Shown here in pieces: positions 1 through 5,465 of a DNA stretch of 9,003 bases; the first letter of the stretch is position 1; every line of letters begins with the position of its first letter. The notes under the pieces are model-generated. The model worked only from the letters and a program-made list of their open reading frames with translations. It ran no database searches and had not been told where the DNA came from. This DNA is from Armatimonadota bacterium (GTDB taxonomy: Bacteria; Armatimonadota; Abditibacteriia; CG2-30-59-28): positions 1 through 9,003 of the forward strand of contig JACQGJ010000492.1 of assembly GCA_016199605.1 (NCBI GenBank). The letters run 5' to 3'. A program made the translations under genes and the position numbers.

Positions 1-1
1 C

Positions 2-2305
2 AACCGGGCGTTGGTGGAAATCAAATCTGCGAAACGGAAATTCGATCTGGAAGTGATGAAAGTTGCCTATAACAAATACGGAACGCAACTAACACTCGGC
101 GACTCAGTCCAGGTCGGGGACAGCGTTACTTACAAGGTGACTGTGACGAACAAAGGCCCAGACACTGCGAAGGGAATCGAGATCCTGGATAGCCTTCGCC
201 CTGTGAATGACGGCAGCGCCACTTTCGCCATGAGCCAGGGGAGCGTCACAACCAATCACGATTCGTCTCTTATGATGCTTCAGTTGAACTGGAAACTCGG
301 AGACCTCTCCAAGGACGCCTTTGCCATCCTCGACGTGAAGACGGACGCTTTCTTCGATGGCAATCTGTCCAACCTGGCGCAGATCTCGCTCACGGGAGAT
401 GGGGAAGACCCGCAGCCAGCGAACGACGTTGCGAGTGCCGATGTTACGGTGAAGAAGCCCGACCAAGACTCGGACAACGTGTCCAATGACGTCGAAAACG
501 GCGCGTCGAATAGTGGCGACGGGAATAATGACGGAGTGCAAGACAGCAACCAGCAGAATGTCACCTCCTTGCCGAACGGTGTCGATCAAAAGTACCTCAC
601 CCTCGAATCGCCCGGCACCACCAAGTTGCAGCAGGTAAAGACCCTGGCAAACCCGGCGCCGGCCCAGACTCCCACCGGGGTTCAGTTCCCGATAGGCTTT
701 GTGCAGTTCACTGTCACGAGTCTGGCCTTGGGGAGTGGTACCACAGTAACGGTTTACCTCCCCGATGGGGTTACGCTGAATTCCTACTGGAAATATGGCC
801 CGACACCGGACAACCCGGTTCCTCATTTCTACCAGTTCACTTACGACGGGACCACGGGAGCGCAGGTACAGGGAAACAAGGTGGTGCTGCACTTTGTGGA
901 CGGACAGCGCGGGGATGCCGATCTGACGGCCAACGGCCAGATCACCGACCCGGGTTCACCCTCCCTGCTGGATCCAGTGAAGTCACCCGGTATACTCGGA
1001 CTGACTGCCTTCGGGATCGCCGCGGATACCGGTGTGGTCACGCCGGCAAATCTTGGCGTTCCCTCCGACGCGAGATTGGCTGCTTGGGATGCCCCAAACA
1101 ACCGATACCTGATCGATGCGGAAGTAACGCAACTACGACCTGGCCAGGGGATGTGGCTCAAAACATCGTCCTCCACTTTCCTAACGCTGCCCGCTCAACC
1201 GGCAGGGGAAGCCTTCCAGATTCCCCTTGAGCTTGGATGGAACCTCATCAGTTTCCCTTTCACCTCACCGGTTGTGTGGGATTTACAGGCCCTGCGCGTG
1301 AAGCGCGGGAGTGATGAGATGGCCCTGGCACAGGCACAGCAGACCGGCATCACTGAGGATTTCGCCTGGGCATTCCAGCAGAGCACCACCGATCCCGACA
1401 CCGGACAGTATGTACTGGTATATGATGGATCTCTCCTTCCCAACGTCTTGACTCAAGTAGAGCCGTTCCGCGCGTGCTGGGTCAAGGCCCTGGAGCCTTG
1501 TTCTCTTGTGGCTGCACCCCCTCCCGCCGCGACGATCACCTCCGCTGCTCGATCACGGTCCCGAAGATCCCGGAAAGTGAACTGGATGGTCACCTTGACA
1601 GCCCAGACTGGAGCCTCGGTGCAGAGCGTCTACCTCGGGCTCGCGACGGACCGTGTCGGGGGACGCAAGATCTCCCGACCCCCACAAGCTCCGGGGGCGG
1701 CGGCAGGAGAGCTATCACTGCTCGACGCTTCCGCCTCAGGCGCCAACCTGCTGGGAGCGGACCTGCGCCCAAGTCTTCCTGCCAAGGGCACTTGGCGTCT
1801 GGTAATGCGAGGAGTACCAGTCGACCAGGAAGTGACCCTGACCTGGCCGGACTTGGGGCATACGCCGAAAAACCTGGCGTTTCATCTGGTGGATGAAGCA
1901 ACGGGCCAGCGACAATACATGCGGACGACCAGTCGTTACGTGTTCAGGCTGAATCACAGAAGCGAACAGCGGCAGCTCCGAGTTGAGGTCAACCAGGCCA
2001 ACGTGAGTTCAGGTCGGCTTTCGGCTACCTTAAGTACGATAGGTACTCGTTCTTTCGGCGCACAATTCGCCCTTGTTCTCTCCCAGCCAGCAACCGTTGA
2101 AGCCCGACTTATGTCGCCGACCGGGCGAGTTGTGGCAATCGTCGCTCAGAACATGGAAGGACGGCGTGGGCTCAACGCCCTGGAGTGGCAAGGACGATCT
2201 TCCACCGGCGTCCCCTTGCCGCGCGGGGTGTATCTGATCGAGATGGTGGCTCGAACGGAAGAAGGACAGGAGACGCGAGTTGTCAGAAGTGTTCGCGTTC
2301 GTTAA
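2..2305 (+). CDS. Large secreted multidomain protein, 5' end missing: DUF11, choice-of-anchor U domain, FlgD-like C-terminus
   Basis: The frame is open to the left edge and has no signal peptide, so the gene starts upstream. A TTG at 11 is only an internal candidate; residues are counted from it. Residues about 11-147 resemble a DUF11 repeat (GDSVTYKVTVTNKGPDTAKG). Residues 151-183 form an acidic D/N/G linker (DQDSDN, GDGNNDGVQDS) like thrombospondin type-3 calcium-binding repeats. Residues about 185-315 match the choice-of-anchor U domain (KYGPTPDNPVPHFYQF, VVLHFVDGQRGDADLTANG). Residues about 330-500 carry a hydrophobic segment with the motif LGWNLISFPF. A basic patch (RSRSRRSRK, 514-522) leads into a further beta-rich region. 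Residues about 685-764 look like the FlgD-type Ig fold seen at the C-termini of secreted proteins (SPTGRVVAIV, LPRGVYLIEM). I infer an exported, surface-attached or released protein. The domain calls are from memory of these families and no enzymatic motif is visible. A lipoprotein gene follows 40 bases downstream. Confidence 0.8.
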   Translation, partial: NRALVEIKSAKRKFDLEVMKVAYNKYGTQLTLGDSVQVGDSVTYKVTVTNKGPDTAKGIEILDSLRPVNDGSATFAMSQGSVTTNHDSSLMMLQLNWKLGDLSKDAFAILDVKTDAFFDGNLSNLAQISLTGDGEDPQPANDVASADVTVKKPDQDSDNVSNDVENGASNSGDGNNDGVQDSNQQNVTSLPNGVDQKYLTLESPGTTKLQQVKTLANPAPAQTPTGVQFPIGFVQFTVTSLALGSGTTVTVYLPDGVTLNSYWKYGPTPDNPVPHFYQFTYDGTTGAQVQGNKVVLHFVDGQRGDADLTANGQITDPGSPSLLDPVKSPGILGLTAFGIAADTGVVTPANLGVPSDARLAAWDAPNNRYLIDAEVTQLRPGQGMWLKTSSSTFLTLPAQPAGEAFQIPLELGWNLISFPFTSPVVWDLQALRVKRGSDEMALAQAQQTGITEDFAWAFQQSTTDPDTGQYVLVYDGSLLPNVLTQVEPFRACWVKALEPCSLVAAPPPAATITSAARSRSRRSRKVNWMVTLTAQTGASVQSVYLGLATDRVGGRKISRPPQAPGAAAGELSLLDASASGANLLGADLRPSLPAKGTWRLVMRGVPVDQEVTLTWPDLGHTPKNLAFHLVDEATGQRQYMRTTSRYVFRLNHRSEQRQLRVEVNQANVSSGRLSATLSTIGTRSFGAQFALVLSQPATVEARLMSPTGRVVAIVAQNMEGRRGLNALEWQGRSSTGVPLPRGVYLIEMVARTEEGQETRVVRSVRVR

Positions 2306-2345
2306 GGCGGACTCGAAGGGACACCGACGCAAGGAGGACAAAAGG

Positions 2346-2843
2346 ATGGATGAGAGGAAGTGCGTAGTCAGAGGGATCCTTTCGGTCTCGATTCCGCTGT
2401 TGTTGGCGGGATGTGGATCGGGATCGGGATTTCTCCCGAGAGGTCCCACTGAGGCCGCGGTCATCACCGATGTGAGAACGACTCCTGCAACCTTGCCCCG
2501 ATTCACGGGGGGACCGGTAACAATCACCGCTACGGTGAGGGTTGAAACCTCTGCCCGCGATTTTCGCGCCTCTGGCTTGACGATCGTCACTGTGATAACG
2601 CAGACCCGGAGGAAGTCTGACGGCCAAGTCCTCCCGGAAGTGTCGCTCGAGCCTCAAGAAGGGAGCGACACTTACGCAGGCGTCGTGACCGCCCCCGCCA
2701 ATACCCGTAACGATGGGGCGAACGAAGAATACCTCATCACTCTCACCGTGACAGACAGCCGGGAACAGCTCACCACTGCTACTGACGCTGCCACCTTCTC
2801 TGTCCCTCCACCCGCAGGTGGTATCCCAGATCCGCCGTTTTGA
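2346..2843 (+). CDS. Small lipoprotein, probable Ig-like beta-sandwich
   Basis: This 165-residue protein has a classic lipoprotein signal: positive residues (DERK, R9), a hydrophobic stretch and the lipobox LLAGC, with Cys23 as the lipidation site. Gly and Ser follow the cysteine, so nothing suggests inner-membrane retention, and outer-membrane anchoring is likely if the host is diderm. The mature part has alternating strands (GPVTITATVRV, EEYLITLTVTD) typical of an Ig-like fold, then a proline-rich end (PPPAGGIPDPPF). I chose ATG 2346 because AAGGAGG at 2331-2337 sits 8 bases ahead. The frame could be extended to GTG 2280, but that would overlap the previous gene, lack this ribosome site and spoil the signal peptide. 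The gene lies 40 bases after the large secreted protein, so the two are probably co-transcribed and may act together at the surface. No specific function is recognised. Confidence 0.82.
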   Translation: MDERKCVVRGILSVSIPLLLAGCGSGSGFLPRGPTEAAVITDVRTTPATLPRFTGGPVTITATVRVETSARDFRASGLTIVTVITQTRRKSDGQVLPEVSLEPQEGSDTYAGVVTAPANTRNDGANEEYLITLTVTDSREQLTTATDAATFSVPPPAGGIPDPPF

Positions 2844-2865
2844 CCGTCGCGCAGATCCAGAATCT

Positions 2866-2881
2866 CCTCCTCCTGGGGAGG
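2866..2881 (+). terminator. Weak hairpin after the lipoprotein gene
   Basis: CCTCC (2866-2870) pairs with GGAGG (2877-2881) around a 6-base loop, in the gap between the lipoprotein stop and the tyrS promoter. The position suits a transcription end, but the stem is short and no T-run follows, so a factor-independent terminator is not established. Confidence 0.2.
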
Positions 2882-2911
2882 CAAGGGGGTTGGGGCGGGT
2901 GTCACATCACC

Positions 2912-2941
2912 TTGTCTCGATGGAAAGCCGGATGCTATAAT
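2912..2941 (+). promoter_or_regulatory. Sigma70-type extended -10 promoter of tyrS
   Basis: The -35 box TTGTCT (2912-2917) and a perfect -10 box TATAAT (2936-2941) are separated by 18 bases. A TGC just before the -10 box (2933-2935) makes it an extended -10 element. Transcription would start near 2948, leaving only about 22 leader bases before ATG 2970. That is too short for a T-box leader, so tRNA-sensing attenuation of the kind known for many Firmicutes tyrS genes is unlikely here. Confidence 0.78.
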
Positions 2942-2969
2942 CTGCCATCAAAGTTGTGGAGTGTGGTTG

Positions 2970-4178
2970 ATGCCGACGATTGAGGAACAACTCGCGATCA
3001 TCCGCCGTGGCGTTGCGGAGATTGTGCCAGACGAGGAGTTGATCGAGAAACTCACAACGGCGCAGAAAGCAAACCGTCCCCTTCGAGTGAAGCTGGGGCT
3101 GGACCCGACCGCGCCGGACATCCACCTGGGATGGTCGGTCGTGCTGCGGAAGCTTCGCCAGTTTCAGGACCTGGGTCACCAGGCCTGCCTGATTATCGGG
3201 GACTTCACCGCCCAGATCGGCGACCCCAGCGGAAAGTCGAAGACCCGTAAGCAACTGACACGCGAAGAAGTCGAGAAGAATGCCAAAGATTACGAGAAAC
3301 AGCTCTTCAAGATCCTCGACCCGGCGAAGACGACCTTTCACTTCAACGGTGACTGGCTGGGGACCATGACCTTTGCGGACGTCATCCGGCTCGGGTCGAA
3401 ATACACGGTCGCTCGCATGCTGGAACGGGAAGACTTCGCCAGGAGGTTCAGAGAAGAAAAGCCCATCAGTATCCACGAGTTCCTCTATCCTCTGTGCCAG
3501 GGGTACGATTCAGTTGCGATCCAAGCGGACATCGAAATGGGGGGCATGGACCAGAAGTTCAACAATCTGGTCGGGCGGGACCTCCAACGCGAGTTCGGAC
3601 AGGAGCCCCAGGTTACGCTCATGATGCCGTTGCTCCTCGGACTCGATGGCGTTGAGAAGATGAGCCAGTCGCTCGGAAACTATATCGGAATCATGGAACC
3701 GGCCAACTCGATGTACGGAAAGATCATGTCGATGCCCGATGAGATGATGCGACAATACTTCGAGTTGTGTACTGACGTTCCTCTTGAAGAGATCGACCAG
3801 ATTCTCTCCGGGCATCCCAAGGCGGCCAAGCAGCGCCTGGCGACAGAGATCGTCACCCTCTACCACGACTCGTCCGCTGCGGCTGCGGCGGCTGCCGAGT
3901 TCGAGAGGGTCTTCGCCTCTCACGAGCTTCCAGAGGAAATGGAGTCCATCGCACTTTCTCCCAGCGACCTCACCGGGGGGCAACTCGGCATTATCGACCT
4001 GTTACGCCGGTCCGGTTTTGCGCCCTCCAACAACGAAGCCCGGCGACTGATCGAGCAGGGCGGCGTGAGTCTCGACGGCGAACGTGTTGGGGACGTGTCC
4101 GCGCAGATCGACATCGTAGACGGATCGGTGCTCAAGGTCGGTAAACGGAAGTTCGGGAGAATCACCCTCACAGGTTGA
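2970..4178 (+). CDS. tyrS: Tyrosyl-tRNA synthetase
   Basis: This cytoplasmic class I aminoacyl-tRNA synthetase charges tRNA-Tyr with tyrosine using ATP. The protein has 402 residues, a normal length for the bacterial type. The Rossmann catalytic domain carries the first signature at 52-55 (HLGW in DPTAPDIHLGW). The conserved segment GDFTAQIGDPSGKSK follows, then MGGMDQKFNNLVGRDLQR, and the second signature at 230-234 (KMSQS in VEKMSQSLGNYIG). An alanine-rich stretch, DSSAAAAAAAEFE, marks the linker. An S4 RNA-binding domain fills the C-terminus from about 341 (SNNEARRLIEQGGVSLDG). I chose ATG 2970 because GGAG at 2958-2961 lies 8 bases upstream; GTG 2961 and TTG 2967 in the same frame are less well placed. 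The last His of HIGH is Trp and the second Lys of KMSKS is Gln, both at catalytic signature positions. The identity is secure, and the gene appears monocistronic with its own promoter. Confidence 0.97.
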   Translation: MPTIEEQLAIIRRGVAEIVPDEELIEKLTTAQKANRPLRVKLGLDPTAPDIHLGWSVVLRKLRQFQDLGHQACLIIGDFTAQIGDPSGKSKTRKQLTREEVEKNAKDYEKQLFKILDPAKTTFHFNGDWLGTMTFADVIRLGSKYTVARMLEREDFARRFREEKPISIHEFLYPLCQGYDSVAIQADIEMGGMDQKFNNLVGRDLQREFGQEPQVTLMMPLLLGLDGVEKMSQSLGNYIGIMEPANSMYGKIMSMPDEMMRQYFELCTDVPLEEIDQILSGHPKAAKQRLATEIVTLYHDSSAAAAAAAEFERVFASHELPEEMESIALSPSDLTGGQLGIIDLLRRSGFAPSNNEARRLIEQGGVSLDGERVGDVSAQIDIVDGSVLKVGKRKFGRITLTG

Positions 4179-4194
4179 GCCAGCGGGAGGGCTC
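4177..4194 (+). terminator. Short hairpin at the end of tyrS
   Basis: GAGCC (4177-4181, overlapping the stop codon) pairs with GGCTC (4190-4194) around an 8-base loop. Only two T residues follow, so this is a poor intrinsic terminator. The 117 bases from 4195 to 4311 separate tyrS from the convergent DUF2335 gene, and I see no gene in them. Confidence 0.2.
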
Positions 4195-4311
4195 TTCGGG
4201 TACGAGTGTTCTTCACAGGGCCAGGAGATGCGAGGCGTGACGGTCTGCAAGGACCCCCGGCCAGAGAACGGGTGGGAGTGGAAACAGACTTGGGCGCTAC
4301 GTGCTCCGCCG

Positions 4312-4779
4312 CTACTTTCTGGTCAACTGCTCGGCTTTCCGCTCCCGTTCTTCTCGCCGTTGTTTTGTTCCATAGATAAAGGCGGACGCAAGTCCCACCA
4401 AATCAACCGTTCCCAGCACTCCCCCAGCGACTTCATGACCATCCCTCACCAAAAGATAACTGACAGCAAGGAACGCCATGGAAAGAGTGAAGGCAAGTCC
4501 CAACCCGCAGTTAGCCCTTTGATGATCTCCCTGGATAACCATCTTCTCCAAGGACATCCGGTGCTCCATCTGGCTCTCAGCCATTTTCACGATGCGTTCG
4601 GCGAAACCGGGTTGGACCAGATCAAAAGCTTTGAGCAGTTGCGGAGGAGGAATGGGGCCCGCGAAATGCTCCAATTGAAAATGCGCCACCGGCGACTGAG
4701 TAGGCTCAGGATTCGGGGGTGGCAGTTTCTCGGTCGGGCGGGAAGGAACAGGGGGATTGCGTTTTCGGCGCGAGGTCAA
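4312..4779 (-). CDS. DUF2335 family small membrane protein
   Basis: This is a 155-residue protein. It opens with a basic, proline-rich segment (residues 2-46, ending GPIPPP at 41-46), then an amphipathic helix region (LLKAFDLVQPGFAERIVKMA, 48-67) and the stretch AESQMEHRMSLEK. Two membrane helices follow at about 93-111 and 117-136, then a short highly charged tail (KQRREERERKAEQ). This order, with GPIPPP, the PG.AERI..MAE..QEHR-like helix and the hydrophobic hairpin, is what I know of DUF2335 proteins, whose function is unknown. I chose TTG 4779: AAAGGA (4794-4789) lies 9 bases ahead and overlaps the stop of the upstream gene. Starting at the first ATG (4890) or at ATG 4869 would overlap the 89-codon gene by about 80-100 bases and add residues unlike the family. 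The 13-base gap suggests coupled translation of the two genes. Confidence 0.78.
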   Translation of the reverse strand: MTSRRKRNPPVPSRPTEKLPPPNPEPTQSPVAHFQLEHFAGPIPPPQLLKAFDLVQPGFAERIVKMAESQMEHRMSLEKMVIQGDHQRANCGLGLAFTLSMAFLAVSYLLVRDGHEVAGGVLGTVDLVGLASAFIYGTKQRREERERKAEQLTRK

Positions 4780-4788
4780 CGGAGTGAT

Positions 4789-4794
4789 TCCTTT
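4789..4794 (-). promoter_or_regulatory. Ribosome binding site deciding the DUF2335 TTG start
   Basis: AAAGGA reads across the TAA stop of the upstream small gene (4795-4793) and sits 9 bases before TTG 4779. The stop/Shine-Dalgarno overlap implies that ribosomes finishing the first gene feed the second. Confidence 0.55.
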
Positions 4795-5062
4795 AGCGGG
4801 TCGCAGCAGACTCGAGCAAAGCTCTTGCTTCTTCAACGATGCTCTCTGCGAAGGGTTGATCCAATTCATCTTCTGCTTGCTGCATCGCAAGCCTCAACTC
4901 ATTTCCGACGGCACACCAGTCTGAGCGAAGGGCCAAGAAATCTGCCTCCTCTGGAGTCAGCGAGCGATTATAGTCTTGTAACGTGCATCCAAGGTCCATC
5001 AGTCTTGCCACGCCCTCGATGAAGGACGGACGTGCAAATAACATGTCAGAGTATGTGCCCAT
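4793..5062 (-). CDS. Small soluble protein of unknown function, paired with DUF2335
   Basis: The protein has 89 residues, no signal peptide and no membrane segment. It is predicted cytosolic and largely helical. Visible blocks are SDMLFARPSFIEGVARLMDLG (residues 5-25), the linker YNRSLTPEEADFLALRSDW (31-49) and an acidic helical end (AEDELDQPFAESIVEEARAL). The block around FARPSF...GVARLMDLG and the PEEAD..A..SDW..VG pattern look like a conserved family that I associate with small genes next to membrane proteins, but I cannot name it. ATG 5062 is supported by AAGGA 8 bases upstream. The gene is first in a two-gene unit with the DUF2335 membrane protein and follows a strong promoter and a leader of about 180 bases. 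It might be a cytosolic partner or regulator of the membrane protein; that is inference from gene order alone. Confidence 0.75.
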   Translation of the reverse strand: MGTYSDMLFARPSFIEGVARLMDLGCTLQDYNRSLTPEEADFLALRSDWCAVGNELRLAMQQAEDELDQPFAESIVEEARALLESAATR

Positions 5063-5081
5063 TTCTCATTTCCTTGTGTGG

Positions 5082-5234
5082 CTACAGCGTTTCGATGCGG
5101 ACTCGAAGAGTCCGAGCGATCCATGTCTCATCCGGCCCATAGAGCATTGTGCTTTTTTGCGCAGAGGACGGAAGAGGAATCCGACGTGAGGCGCTGCGTA
5201 GGAATTCTTCAGATGATGTCGCGACCCAAACCAT
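5082..5234 (-). CDS. Possible 50-codon leader ORF upstream of the 89-residue protein
   Basis: An ATG at 5234, about a dozen bases after the predicted transcription start, opens a 50-codon frame that ends with TAG at 5082, 19 bases before ATG 5062 of the next gene. The peptide begins MVWVATSSEEFLRSASRR and ends WIARTLRVRIETL. It resembles nothing I recognise. The only ribosome-like bases (AGGGG) abut the ATG without a proper spacer, and the codons show no clear third-position bias. It may be a leader peptide, a small gene or chance. Confidence 0.18.
   Translation of the reverse strand: MVWVATSSEEFLRSASRRIPLPSSAQKSTMLYGPDETWIARTLRVRIETL
5098..5114 (-). promoter_or_regulatory. Perfect 7-bp hairpin in the leader of the DUF2335 pair
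   Basis: CGGACTC and GAGTCCG form a perfect 7-bp stem with a 3-base loop. On the minus strand it lies within the predicted mRNA leader, about 35 bases before ATG 5062. No T-run follows, so it is more likely an RNA regulatory or stability element, or a DNA operator, than a terminator. No protein is known to bind it. Confidence 0.4.
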
Positions 5235-5251
5235 CCCCTATCAGGGACTGT

Positions 5252-5280
5252 ATTCTAACGACCCCGGGGGCCAATGTCAA
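5252..5280 (-). promoter_or_regulatory. Strong sigma70-type promoter for the small gene pair
   Basis: On the minus strand a perfect -35 box TTGACA (5280-5275) and a -10 box TAGAAT (5257-5252, one mismatch from consensus) are separated by exactly 17 bases. The spacer contains the GC palindrome CCCCGGGG (5262-5269), which could be an operator. Transcription would start near 5245, giving a leader of about 180 bases before the 89-residue gene. Confidence 0.68.
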
Positions 5281-5412
5281 CAGCCACCACGAGCGCTTCC
5301 AGTACGCTTGCCGAGCATCCCAATCACTCGTCCCGGAATCAACGTCAAGTATAGTCCCACACCAGAGACCAAGAGTTGGTCAGGGGGGACGGTTCCTTAC
5401 ATGGATACGCAA

Positions 5413-5449
5413 CGCCCTCGGTGAGGGTGGTAGCGCGAGGCTCCCCACC
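5413..5449 (-). terminator. GC-rich inverted repeats downstream of the oxidoreductase
   Basis: CGCCCTC (5413-5419) pairs with GAGGGTG (5423-5429, one G-T pair) around a 3-base loop. An alternative overlapping stem joins GGTGG (5426-5430) to CCACC (5445-5449). They lie 17-53 bases past the oxidoreductase stop on the minus strand. They are plausible as a transcription end, but no T-run is present, so the call is weak. Confidence 0.3.
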
Positions 5450-5465
5450 GCCCAGGCCTGCAACT

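Larger units (their letters stand above)
5063..5465. other. Intergenic region of about 400 bases carrying the promoter and leader of the DUF2335 pair
   Basis: No convincing protein gene longer than about 50 codons lies here. The minus strand holds a strong promoter (5280-5252), a leader with a perfect hairpin (5098-5114) and a 50-codon open frame of uncertain status. The stretch 5413-5449 next to the oxidoreductase stop contains GC-rich inverted repeats. Between about 5281 and 5412 I see nothing definite. Confidence 0.6.

Noticed and set aside
2280..2345. Earlier GTG start for the lipoprotein
   Set aside because: It would overlap the upstream gene and place 22 charged residues before the signal peptide, whereas ATG 2346 has a consensus ribosome site.
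2030..2590. 186-codon minus-strand frame across the end of the secreted protein and the lipoprotein gene
   Set aside because: It is antisense to two supported genes and has no domain signature or ribosome site.
2942..2969. T-box leader upstream of tyrS
   Set aside because: The leader after the predicted promoter is only about 22 bases, and no T-box sequence or terminator is present.
4228..5022. 264-codon plus-strand frame opposite the small gene pair
   Set aside because: The minus-strand pair has Shine-Dalgarno sites, coupling and a recognisable DUF2335 pattern; the plus-strand product is low-complexity and unfamiliar.
5098..5114. Part of a tRNA arm
   Set aside because: The hairpin is isolated; no acceptor stem, anticodon arm or TTCGAAT-type T-loop sequence surrounds it.
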